The notes under the pieces were generated by a model that had not been told where the DNA came from, did not search any database, and saw only the letters and a program-made list of their open reading frames with translations. A program made the translations under genes and the position numbers. From Rhizobium sp. Root1212 (GTDB lineage: Bacteria; Pseudomonadota; Alphaproteobacteria; Rhizobiales; Rhizobiaceae), in contig NZ_LMDA01000002.1 of the NCBI RefSeq assembly GCF_001424985.1, positions 61,600 through 125,599 on the forward strand: DNA of 64,000 nt, in the 5' to 3' direction. Shown here one piece after another: positions 1-7,277 of the stretch; position 1 is the first letter of the stretch; every line of letters begins with the position of its first letter.

Positions 1-1459
1 TGAAGATATCGACGCCGATCTGCGGGATATCGCGTTCGGCCATGAACGCCTTTATCTCGCCGTAGCTGCGATTGTTCCAGATGATTACCACGGTTGCGAT
101 GCCCGCTTCCGCAGCACTCGCCAGTTCCTGCAGCGAGAACTGCAGCCCGCCATCGCCGATGAGGCAAACGGAAGGCCGTTTCGGCGCGCCGAGTTTCGCC
201 CCAAACGCGGCCGGCAGGCCGTAGCCGAGCGTGCCGTAGCCAGTGGAGGAATTGAAGAACGAGCGCGGCTGCGGCGCCTGGTAGAACTGGTTGACGGCAT
301 AGACCGGTTCGGTCTGGTCGCCCGCGACCGTGGCGTCGGGCAGTGTGCGGGTGACGATCTCCATCAGGGCGCCGTGGGTGCGGCAGGCGGGCCACAGCCC
401 GGCCTCGACCGCCTGGCGGATAGCGGCAGCGCGGACCGCCCCTTCGCCAGCCACACGGGCATCGCCCAGCGCCGGCAGCAGAGCGGCGGCGGCGAGCTTC
501 GCGTCGGCTGCGATCGGCACGTCGGCGCGCAGGCCGGTGACGATCTGCGCCGGGTCGATATCGATGCGGATCAGCGGACCGCCGAAGGAAAGCGGCTTGG
601 GCTCGGGATACATTTCCGTCTCGCCGAATTCCGTGCCGATGGCGAGGATCGCGTCGCTGGCCGCCAGCTCGTCGAGCAGCGGCTGCATGCTGAGATTGCC
701 GATCAGGGTCAGCGCATGGCCGGGCTTCAGGACGCCACGGCCGTTGATGGTCATGAACACCGGCGCATCGAGCTTTTCGGCGATGGCGGTGATTTCGGCC
801 GACGCATCGGCGGCGCCGCCGCCGGCAACGATCATCGGACGCTTCGCGCCCTTGAGGATCGCGGCCGCCTTGGCGATGGCAGCCGGGTCCGCCGCGGCGC
901 GACCGGGCAGCGGCCAGGCCTCGGCGGAAAGATGGTCGGCCGGCGCGACGATGACGTCGAGCGGGATTTCGATATGGACCGGGCGCGGGCGCGCCGAGTT
1001 GAAGACGGTGAAGGCGCGGGCCATCACCTCGGGAAGCTGCGCGGGATCGAGCAGCGTGTGGCTGAAGGCGGCAACGCCAGCGACGAGATTGCGCTGCGAC
1101 GGCAGCTCGTGCAGGCGGCCCTGGCCCATGGCCAACTGCTCGCGCGAATTGACGGCGGAGATGACCAGCATCGGCACGGAGTCGGCATAGGCCTGGCCCA
1201 TGGCGGTGGAGATGTTGGTCATGCCGGGGCCGGTGACGATGAAGCAGACGCCAGGCTTGCCGGTGACGCGAGCATAGCCGTCGGCCATGAAGCCCGCGCC
1301 CTGTTCGTGGCGCGGCGTGATATGGCGGATGTTCGTGGCCGGCAGGCCGCGATAGAGTTCGACCGTATGGACGCCGGGAATGCCGAAGATCAGCTCGACG
1401 CCGTAGGATTCCAGAAGACGGACGAGATATTCGCCGGTGGTAAGGGAAGTCGCTGCCAT
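1..1459 (-). CDS. aruI: Thiamine diphosphate enzyme, probable 2-ketoarginine (5-guanidino-2-oxopentanoate) decarboxylase, 3' end cut by window
   Basis: Begins at ATG 1459 and runs off the left edge, so about 486 residues of an expected 540-560 are visible. The fold is that of acetolactate synthase-like ThDP enzymes: N-terminal domain with the activating Glu (E52 in RHEQGAGFMADGYAR), central domain, and C-terminal ThDP domain with GDGG near residue 433 and the metal-binding NN about 27 residues later. The N-terminus TTGEYLVRLLE and GIPGVHTVELYRGL resemble AruI of Pseudomonas, which decarboxylates 2-ketoarginine to 4-guanidinobutyraldehyde. The adjacent guanidinobutyrase, 4 bases upstream in the same operon, acts two steps later in that pathway and supports the call. 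An acetolactate synthase or another 2-keto acid decarboxylase remains possible. The partner transaminase AruH is not visible. Confidence 0.78.
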   Translation of the reverse strand, partial: MAATSLTTGEYLVRLLESYGVELIFGIPGVHTVELYRGLPATNIRHITPRHEQGAGFMADGYARVTGKPGVCFIVTGPGMTNISTAMGQAYADSVPMLVISAVNSREQLAMGQGRLHELPSQRNLVAGVAAFSHTLLDPAQLPEVMARAFTVFNSARPRPVHIEIPLDVIVAPADHLSAEAWPLPGRAAADPAAIAKAAAILKGAKRPMIVAGGGAADASAEITAIAEKLDAPVFMTINGRGVLKPGHALTLIGNLSMQPLLDELAASDAILAIGTEFGETEMYPEPKPLSFGGPLIRIDIDPAQIVTGLRADVPIAADAKLAAAALLPALGDARVAGEGAVRAAAIRQAVEAGLWPACRTHGALMEIVTRTLPDATVAGDQTEPVYAVNQFYQAPQPRSFFNSSTGYGTLGYGLPAAFGAKLGAPKRPSVCLIGDGGLQFSLQELASAAEAGIATVVIIWNNRSYGEIKAFMAERDIPQIGVDIF

Positions 1460-1463
1460 TGTT

Positions 1464-2417
1464 TTATCGCCTCTGGACGCCGGGAAGGACGCAAAGCATT
1501 TCGAAGAGGAGGTTCGCGGCGGTGATCGCCGTGTTGCCGGACGGATCGTAGGGCGGGGAGACCTCGACCAGATCGCAGCCGACGAGATTGAGGCCCCAGC
1601 AGCCGCGGATGATTTCCAGCGCCTGCATCGTGTTGAGGCCGGCGATCTCCGGCGTGCCGGTGCCGGGCGCGATCGACGGGTCGAGGCTATCGATGTCGAA
1701 GGAGAGGTAGACCGGGCGGTCGCCCATCTGCGCGCGGACTTCCTCCATCAGCGGCGCCAGCGATTTGTACCAGCACTCTTCCACCTGCACGACGCGGAAA
1801 CCCTGCTCGCGCGGCCAGTCGAAATCGTCGGCGGCATAGCCAGTGCCGCGCACGCCGATCTGGATGCAACGCTTGGTATCGAGCACGCCGGCCTCCACCG
1901 CGCGGCGGAAGGGCGTGCCGTGGGCGATGGGCTCGCCGAACATGTGCTCGTTGACGTCGGCATGGGCATCGACGTGGATGAGGCCGACGGGGCCGTATTT
2001 TTCGGCCATGGCCCGCAGGATCGGGTAAGAAAGCGTGTGGTCGCCACCGAGCGTCAGCGGCTTGCAGCCGTCCTTGATGATGCCGCGATAGGCATCGGTG
2101 ATGATGTCGACGCATTTCGGCAGGTTGAAGGTATCGATGGCGACGTCGCCGATATCGGCCACCTGCAGGCTGTCGAAGGGGGCGGCGCGCGTCGCCATGT
2201 TGTAGGGGCGGATCATGCAGCTCTCGGTGCGGATCTGCCGCGGCCCGAAGCGTGTGCCCGGCCGGTTCGAGGTGCCGATATCCATGGGAATGCCGACGAA
2301 GCAGGCATCGAGCCCTTCCGTGGTCGGCTGTGTCGGCAGGCGCATCATGGTGGCGGGGCCGCCGAAGCGCGGCATCTCATTGCCCCCGAGCGGCTGATTG
2401 AACGTTCTCGTGGTCAT
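1464..2417 (-). CDS. gbuA: Guanidinobutyrase / agmatinase-family ureohydrolase
   Basis: A 317-residue ureohydrolase, predicted to hydrolyse 4-guanidinobutyrate to GABA and urea with two Mn ions in the cytoplasm. Metal ligands are visible as GGDHT (H127), HVDAHADVN (D150, H152, D154) and SFDIDSLDP (D241, D243). The N-terminus NQPLGGNEMPRFGG, IRPYNMATRAAPFDSL and the C-terminus EMLCVLPGVQRR are typical of GbuA rather than of agmatinase SpeB. I start it at ATG 2417 because a GAGGGAGA ribosome site lies just upstream; the in-frame ATG at 2435 has none. It is 4 bases upstream of the AruI-like gene, so the two are almost certainly cotranscribed. Agmatinase activity cannot be excluded from sequence alone. 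Confidence 0.85.
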   Translation of the reverse strand: MTTRTFNQPLGGNEMPRFGGPATMMRLPTQPTTEGLDACFVGIPMDIGTSNRPGTRFGPRQIRTESCMIRPYNMATRAAPFDSLQVADIGDVAIDTFNLPKCVDIITDAYRGIIKDGCKPLTLGGDHTLSYPILRAMAEKYGPVGLIHVDAHADVNEHMFGEPIAHGTPFRRAVEAGVLDTKRCIQIGVRGTGYAADDFDWPREQGFRVVQVEECWYKSLAPLMEEVRAQMGDRPVYLSFDIDSLDPSIAPGTGTPEIAGLNTMQALEIIRGCWGLNLVGCDLVEVSPPYDPSGNTAITAANLLFEMLCVLPGVQRR

Positions 2418-2451
2418 TCTGTCTCCCTCAGGCATGATATTTGCGGTCTTG

Positions 2452-3327
2452 TTATTCTTCGCCGCGTGGCAGGATCAGGCAGGGCACCGGCGCGTTGTGG
2501 ACGATCTTGCGGGCGTTCGAGCCGAGGAAGACGCGCAGCAGCGGTCCAAGCTTGCTGGAGCCGAGGACCAGAAGCTCGCCCTCCTGCCAGTCCAGCGACT
2601 CGAAGGCTGCCTTCCATGTCGGGCCGTCGGCGATCTCGCCGGAAAGCCCCTGCCTGTCGGCGAGGAGAGCCGTTTGCGCATCCCGCGCCTGTTCGCGCAG
2701 CACGTTGGAGACGAACTGCTCCGCGTCGTAGCCGGCGCCTGTCGGGTACATCTGTTTGTCGCGCACCACGAAGGTCACGAGACGAAGCGCCACCGAATAT
2801 TCCTTCGCCAGTGCGATGCTGCGCGCGACGATGCCGGGCGAGGAGGAGGAGCCGCTGAAGGCGGCGCTCAGCCGATGCACGCGGGTTTCCGGCCCGGCCG
2901 AGTAGCCATGCGGCGCTACCGCGATCGGCAAATCCGCCGAGCGCAGGAGTTCAGTGGTCACGCCACCTTCACCGAAGCGGCCGAGCGGCGCGTCTCGCGC
3001 CGAGCCGAGCACGAGGCAGTCCGCCCCCACATCCGCAGCGGCCCTGATCAGGCCTTCGCGGGCCGAAGGTGCGGAAACGGCGATGAATTCCGCCGTCACA
3101 TCTGCGGGAAGCGAGGCCTTCGCCTCGGTCTGGACGGCCGAGGTATGCCGGGCAAGGAAGCTGCCGTATTCACCGTCGACACGTGCCGGCGAAGGGTGGC
3201 CCCAGGTGTCGGGCGTCACCGTGCAGGCGACGAGCGTGGCCTTGCAGGAGCGGGCAAGCACGGCGGCCAGAGCCAGCGCTTCCTGCCCGCCCTGGTCGGC
3301 GGAAAGTCCGACGAGAAGCTTCATCAT
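2452..3327 (-). CDS. Tandem-domain universal stress protein
   Basis: This 291-residue cytoplasmic protein carries two UspA domains, about residues 1-145 and 150-291. Each ends in a GS-rich nucleotide-binding-type segment (LVLGSARDAPLG in the first, LVLGSSKLGPLLRVFLGS in the second). The start overlaps the stop of the upstream permease as ATGA (3324-3327), so translation is coupled to the permease. A USP following an amino acid permease is a recurring arrangement in which the USP is thought to modulate the transporter; that role here is inference. Whether it binds ATP is uncertain, because the canonical GxxGxxxxxxxxxGS spacing is only approximate. Confidence 0.85.
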   Translation of the reverse strand: MMKLLVGLSADQGGQEALALAAVLARSCKATLVACTVTPDTWGHPSPARVDGEYGSFLARHTSAVQTEAKASLPADVTAEFIAVSAPSAREGLIRAAADVGADCLVLGSARDAPLGRFGEGGVTTELLRSADLPIAVAPHGYSAGPETRVHRLSAAFSGSSSSPGIVARSIALAKEYSVALRLVTFVVRDKQMYPTGAGYDAEQFVSNVLREQARDAQTALLADRQGLSGEIADGPTWKAAFESLDWQEGELLVLGSSKLGPLLRVFLGSNARKIVHNAPVPCLILPRGEE

Positions 3328-4814
3328 GCCACCTCGCCGACGGCATCCGGCTGTTCGAGGCGCGAGTGGCGAGCCGAGTAGCCGAAGTAGACGAGCGCGG
3401 CGATGCCGACCCAGACGGCAGTGACGAGATAGACCATCAAGCTGAGCTTGAGGATGAGATAGAGGCAGGCCGTGATGCTGAGCACCGGCAGCACAGGGCC
3501 GAACGGCACACGGTAGCCGCGTTGCATGTCGGGTTGGGTATAACGCAGGATGAGCACGCCGGCCGAAACCACGGTAAAGGCGGTCAGCGTGCCCATGCTC
3601 GTCAGATCCCAGAGCAGGCCGGATGGAACGAAAGCTGCGATCAGCGACACGAAGATCGCGACGATGATGGTGCAGGCGACCGGTGTCATGCTGCGCGGAT
3701 CGACCTTGTGGAAGATCGAAGGCAGCAAACCGTCGCGGGAGACCGCGAAGAGAATGCGCGACTGCCCGTAGAGCACGATCAGCGTGACGGAGAAGATCGA
3801 GATCACGGCGCCGGCGGCGAGCATGTTTGCCGGCCAGACCGAGCCTGTGATGTTCTGCAGGATGGTGGCGAGACCCGCCTCCTGTCCGTCGAAAGCGCCT
3901 GCCGGCTGCACGCCGAGGGCGGCAATGGCGACCAGCACATAGAAGCCGGTGACGATGACCAGCGCCGATATGATGGCGAGCGGCAGGTTGCGCCGCGGGT
4001 TGATGACTTCCTCGCCCGCCGTCGAGACGGCGTCGAGACCGACGAAGGTGAAGAAGATCGAGGCCGCCGCCGCCTGCACCCCGCCAAAGCCGCTCTCATT
4101 GAAGAAAGGCGTGAAATTGGCGCTGTCGAAGGCGCTGCCGGCAATCACGATGAAGAGCGTTAGAACGGCGAGCTTGACCATGACCATGATGGCATTGGCG
4201 CGGGCCGATTCCTTTGCGCCGCGCAGCAGCAGGACGCAGCAGAGCGTGACGAGGATGACGGCCGGTAGATTGATGAGGCCGGAACCTTCCTGAAAGAAGG
4301 TCATGGCGAAGGGATTATCGCCGCCAGCCAGGCTGATCGGCCCCTTGGTCATCCAGCCCGGCAGCACGATACCGGTGATGTTGAAGAGCAGCTTTTCCAC
4401 ATATTCGGCCCAGCCGACGGCGACGGCCGCGGCGGAAATGCCGTATTCGAGCACCAGGCAGGCTGCAACGAAGAAGGCGACGCCTTCGCCGAGCGTCGCG
4501 TAGGCGTAGGAATAGGAGGAGCCCGAAACCGGGATCATCGAACTCATCTCAGCGTAGCAGAGCGCCGAAAGGCCGGCCGCGACGGCCGCGATGATAAAGG
4601 AAATGACCACCGCAGGGCCTGCGACGGGTACCTGCTCACTCAGCACGAAGAAAATACCCGTGCCGATGGTTGCGCCGACGCCGAACATGATCAACTGGAA
4701 CAGCGTGATCGAGCGACCGAGATGCCCGTGCCCGTCACTTGTGTCCGACGTGTCCGCCATGAGCCGTGCGACCGGCTTTTTGCGCGTAATCTGCTCAAAG
4801 ATAGACGATGCCAT
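3324..4814 (-). CDS. Cationic amino acid transporter (APC superfamily, CAT type)
   Basis: A 496-residue polytopic inner-membrane permease with about 12-14 hydrophobic segments. The first segment has the APC hallmark GVGATIGTGIFFVL, followed by a helix containing ALCYAEMSSMIPVSGSSYSYAY. This organisation is that of the CAT family of arginine/lysine/ornithine transporters, and the neighbouring arginine-degradation genes make arginine or a guanidino acid the likely cargo (inference). ATG 4814 is used because a strong GGAGGGAGG ribosome site precedes it; the frame stays open for another 50 codons upstream, but those residues are Cys/Arg-rich and not family-like. It overlaps the USP gene by 4 bases. 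It diverges from the Lrp-type regulator, which is its likely controller. Confidence 0.85.
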   Translation of the reverse strand: MASSIFEQITRKKPVARLMADTSDTSDGHGHLGRSITLFQLIMFGVGATIGTGIFFVLSEQVPVAGPAVVISFIIAAVAAGLSALCYAEMSSMIPVSGSSYSYAYATLGEGVAFFVAACLVLEYGISAAAVAVGWAEYVEKLLFNITGIVLPGWMTKGPISLAGGDNPFAMTFFQEGSGLINLPAVILVTLCCVLLLRGAKESARANAIMVMVKLAVLTLFIVIAGSAFDSANFTPFFNESGFGGVQAAAASIFFTFVGLDAVSTAGEEVINPRRNLPLAIISALVIVTGFYVLVAIAALGVQPAGAFDGQEAGLATILQNITGSVWPANMLAAGAVISIFSVTLIVLYGQSRILFAVSRDGLLPSIFHKVDPRSMTPVACTIIVAIFVSLIAAFVPSGLLWDLTSMGTLTAFTVVSAGVLILRYTQPDMQRGYRVPFGPVLPVLSITACLYLILKLSLMVYLVTAVWVGIAALVYFGYSARHSRLEQPDAVGEVA

Positions 4815-5117
4815 CGTTCCTCCCTCCGATGTCTCCCTTATGTCCGAACTGTAGCGTCGGGCTCGGCAAAGGTGCTGACAATTTTCGCCCCTGTTCCCAC
4901 ATTTACTGCCGCAAGTACGCATCTTTGCGGTAGCTTGTGTCGGGTGTGTCGCAAGGCCGGCCAAGGGCGAAAAACCCGGCCCCGATGGCGTGCTTGACAG
5001 AAATCAGCCGTATCCTTAAGGCGCGGTTCGTTGCGCTATTTCAGCTTGTTGCGTACTACGCCTGGGAACATCTGTCGGACGGAAACGCGGACCGATCAGT
5101 TTAAAAGGAACGAGCGA
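4815..5117. promoter_or_regulatory. Divergent promoter region, arginine operon / lrp
   Basis: This 303-base gap separates the divergent permease and Lrp starts and must hold both promoters. Besides the inverted repeat at 4907-4933 I see no other clear symmetry and no small gene with a ribosome site. Confidence 0.6.
4907..4933. promoter_or_regulatory. Inverted repeat in the permease/lrp divergent promoter region
   Basis: CCGCAA (4909-4914) and TTGCGG (4925-4930) form a 6-base inverted repeat with a 10-base spacer; flanking C-T and A-G extend the symmetry past one mismatch. It sits in the 303-base gap between the divergent starts at 4814 and 5118. It is a plausible operator for the adjacent Lrp/AsnC protein, but Lrp sites are degenerate and this is unproven. 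Confidence 0.4.
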
Positions 5118-5663
5118 ATGAAGGATATCGAGGGAGAGATCCGGCTGGACCCTACGGATGTGCGTATCCTGGCCTATCTGCAGGCCAATTCGCGCGTCAC
5201 CAACCAGGAACTGGCCGAAGCCGTCGGCCTCTCGCCGAGCCCTTGCCTGCAGCGCGTCAAACAGCTCGAGAAGGCAGGCGTCATCATCTGCTATCATATG
5301 AGCATCGACCTGACGAAGGTCTGCCGCCATGTCGATGTCATCGCCGCCGTGACGCTGAACAGCCACGGATACGAGGATTTCGAAATCTTCGAGAGCATGG
5401 TCGAGAACATGCGCTATGTGGTGGAATGCACCAAGGTCAGCGGCCCGATCGATTATCTCGTGCGCTTCGTTTGCCCCGACATTTCCTCCTACCAGATGCT
5501 GTCCGACGAACTTTTGAGGCTCGGCCCCAGAATAGGCAATCTTTCCAGCTACATCGTGCTCAAGTCGAGCAAACCCTACCGCGGTGTCGCCTTGGACGAC
5601 CTCGTCTCCGCGCTGCCCATGGGGGGCGTAACGGCAAAACCCGGCACGCGCCCCGGCAAATAG
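5118..5663 (+). CDS. Lrp/AsnC-family transcriptional regulator
   Basis: A 181-residue DNA-binding protein. Residues about 10-60 form the AsnC-type winged helix (DPTDVRILAYLQANSRVTN, then LAEAVGLSPSPCLQRVKQLE), and residues about 70-150 form the RAM ligand-binding/oligomerisation domain. ATG 5118 is chosen because AAGGAACGAG precedes it and the family normally starts a few residues before the helix; the longer open frame back to 5031 adds non-family sequence. Position between the arginine permease operon (divergent) and a carbon-nitrogen hydrolase (21 bases downstream, same strand) suggests it controls both in response to an amino acid, probably arginine or a derivative (inference). A 25-residue Pro/Gly-rich tail follows the RAM domain. 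Confidence 0.9.
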   Translation: MKDIEGEIRLDPTDVRILAYLQANSRVTNQELAEAVGLSPSPCLQRVKQLEKAGVIICYHMSIDLTKVCRHVDVIAAVTLNSHGYEDFEIFESMVENMRYVVECTKVSGPIDYLVRFVCPDISSYQMLSDELLRLGPRIGNLSSYIVLKSSKPYRGVALDDLVSALPMGGVTAKPGTRPGK

Positions 5664-5684
5664 CTTCAACGGGATTTCAAATTC

Positions 5685-6593
5685 ATGTCAGGCTCTCTTA
5701 CCTATGCGGAGGCGACCTCGGCCTCATCCGGTCCGCGCGACAACACCCGCTTCATGATAGCGGGCATTCAGATGTCCGTGCCGATCGGCGGCCGCAACAT
5801 CGCGGCCATGACGATCCAGATCGAAAAGACCATGGCGCTCTTTCCGGGCACCGACATGATCGTCTTTTCCGAACTCGCCATGCATGGCCCCCTGCATTCC
5901 TGCGCCGCCCAGGACCCGCAGGCGGATATCGCCATCTTCCAGGCGCTGGCCGTCAAGCATCGCGTCTGGATCATCCCCGGCAGCTTCTTCGTGCATCGGG
6001 ACGGCGAGACCTATAACCATGCCGTCGTCATCGATCCGCAGGGCGAGATCGCCGGCCGCTACGACAAGATGTTTCCGTTCCGGCCCTTCGAGGCCGGGGT
6101 TGCCGGCGGGACCGAATTCCTGATCTTCGATGTGCCGGATGTCGGCCGCTTCGGCCTTTCGATCTGCTACGACATCTGGTTCCCCGAGACGACGCGCACT
6201 TTGACCTCGGCGGGCGTCGAGGTTCTCCTCCACCCCGTGCTGACCGGCACGACGGACCGCAAGGCGGAACTGGCGATCGTGCAGGCGACGGCGGTCATGT
6301 TCTCCTGCTACGTCGTCGACGTGAACGGGCTCGACGCGGGCGGCGTCGGCCGTTCGCTGGTCGCGGACCCGACCGGCAACGTCGTGCACCAATGCGGGCA
6401 GGTTGCGGAAATCTTCCCGATCAATGTCGATCTCGGTCTGGTGCGTCAGGTCCGCGCGCAGGGCGCCAACGGTCTCGGCCAGGTGCTGAAGTCGTACCGC
6501 GACCGCGACGTGGTGTTCTCCACCTATGAGAACAATGGCGCCTCGGCCTATCTCGACAGCCTCGGCCCGCTTGCGCCCATGGCTAAGCGATGA
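5685..6593 (+). CDS. Carbon-nitrogen hydrolase (nitrilase superfamily amidase)
   Basis: This 302-residue enzyme has the nitrilase-superfamily triad in order: E63 (FSELAMHG), K128 (GRYDKMFPF) and C161 (LSICYDIWFPET). Such enzymes hydrolyse amides, carbamoyl compounds or nitriles; the exact branch is unclear. It follows the Lrp gene by 21 bases and is probably cotranscribed with it, so the substrate may be an arginine-derived amide or ureido compound. Immediately downstream is a transposon scar, so any former third gene of this operon is lost. It lacks the extra C-terminal domain of NAD synthetases, which excludes that role. Confidence 0.85.
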   Translation: MSGSLTYAEATSASSGPRDNTRFMIAGIQMSVPIGGRNIAAMTIQIEKTMALFPGTDMIVFSELAMHGPLHSCAAQDPQADIAIFQALAVKHRVWIIPGSFFVHRDGETYNHAVVIDPQGEIAGRYDKMFPFRPFEAGVAGGTEFLIFDVPDVGRFGLSICYDIWFPETTRTLTSAGVEVLLHPVLTGTTDRKAELAIVQATAVMFSCYVVDVNGLDAGGVGRSLVADPTGNVVHQCGQVAEIFPINVDLGLVRQVRAQGANGLGQVLKSYRDRDVVFSTYENNGASAYLDSLGPLAPMAKR

Positions 6594-6709
6594 TGCCGCG
6601 TCCCGTTGCCTGATACGTGTGTGCGCGTGGTCAATTGTTCAGATCGAGTGCTTCTGGCTGCCCCCGCTATCACCGGCCACCTCTATGTCTCGGCAGCTTC
6701 CAAGCTAAG

Positions 6710-6960
6710 TGTTTGATCCCACGGTTTGATGGTGTGATCCTTTCTGCAGAATGGAAGGAAGTACTATGGGACAAGTTCGTCACGGCAGCGCCACGACCAA
6801 ATGCGCCGCCATCTCGCCGACTTCCTCGCCGCCTACAACTTCGCCCGCAGGCTCAAGACCCTCGGCAGCCTCACACCCTACGAAGTTATCTGCAAGGTCT
6901 GGACTTCAGAGCCCGACAGATTCATCCTCGATCCAATCCACCGGATGCCGGGACTGAACA
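6710..6960 (+). mobile_element. Internally deleted IS481-family insertion sequence (about 251 bases)
   Basis: The first codons of an IS481-type transposase (MGQVRHGSATT, from ATG 6766) are followed almost directly by its last 55 codons (HLADFLAAYNFARRLKTL through DRFILDPIHRMPGLNT, from about 6802). The catalytic core with its DDE residues, some 250 codons, is missing. Outer ends match as imperfect inverted repeats: TGTTTGATCCC at 6710-6720 and the complement TGTTCAGTCCC at 6950-6960 (8 of 11). The element interrupts a betI reading frame at its right side. It cannot make active transposase but could be moved in trans if its ends are intact. Confidence 0.7.
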
Positions 6961-7248
6961 CATGCCTGGCTGTCGCTGTGCGGAGAAGTGCCGCGTGAGC
7001 CGCAGCTTGCCCGCATCCAGGCCGTCATTCAGGTCCGCATGCATTCCAACCTTCTATCGGCACTCAAACCGGTGCTGCCCGACGAGGAGGCGCGGCAGAC
7101 GGTGCATCTAATCAGCGCGCTCATCGACGGACTGTGGCTGCGCCTCGGCCTGCATTCCGGCGGCATCCTGCGTGACGAAGCGCTCGCCCTCATGCGTGAT
7201 TTCATCGACCGCCGGCTACCCGCTGAGACACACGGCAGCCACGATTAA
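6961..7248 (+). pseudogene. betI: betI fragment: C-terminal half of a choline-responsive TetR-type repressor
   Basis: From about 6963 the frame reads AWLSLCGEVPREPQ, then QVRMHSNLLSALKPVLP and LISALIDGLWLRLGLHSGGI. This is the ligand-binding C-terminal half of BetI, the TetR-family repressor of choline-to-glycine betaine genes. The N-terminal helix-turn-helix half is absent and is not found between 6594 and 6709, so the IS481 insertion was accompanied by loss of the left part. No bet genes follow. The remaining 95 codons have no plausible start or DNA-binding domain; I consider it non-functional. Confidence 0.75.
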
Positions 7249-7277
7249 CACTAGAAAGCGTCCTGACGCGGCCGCCG

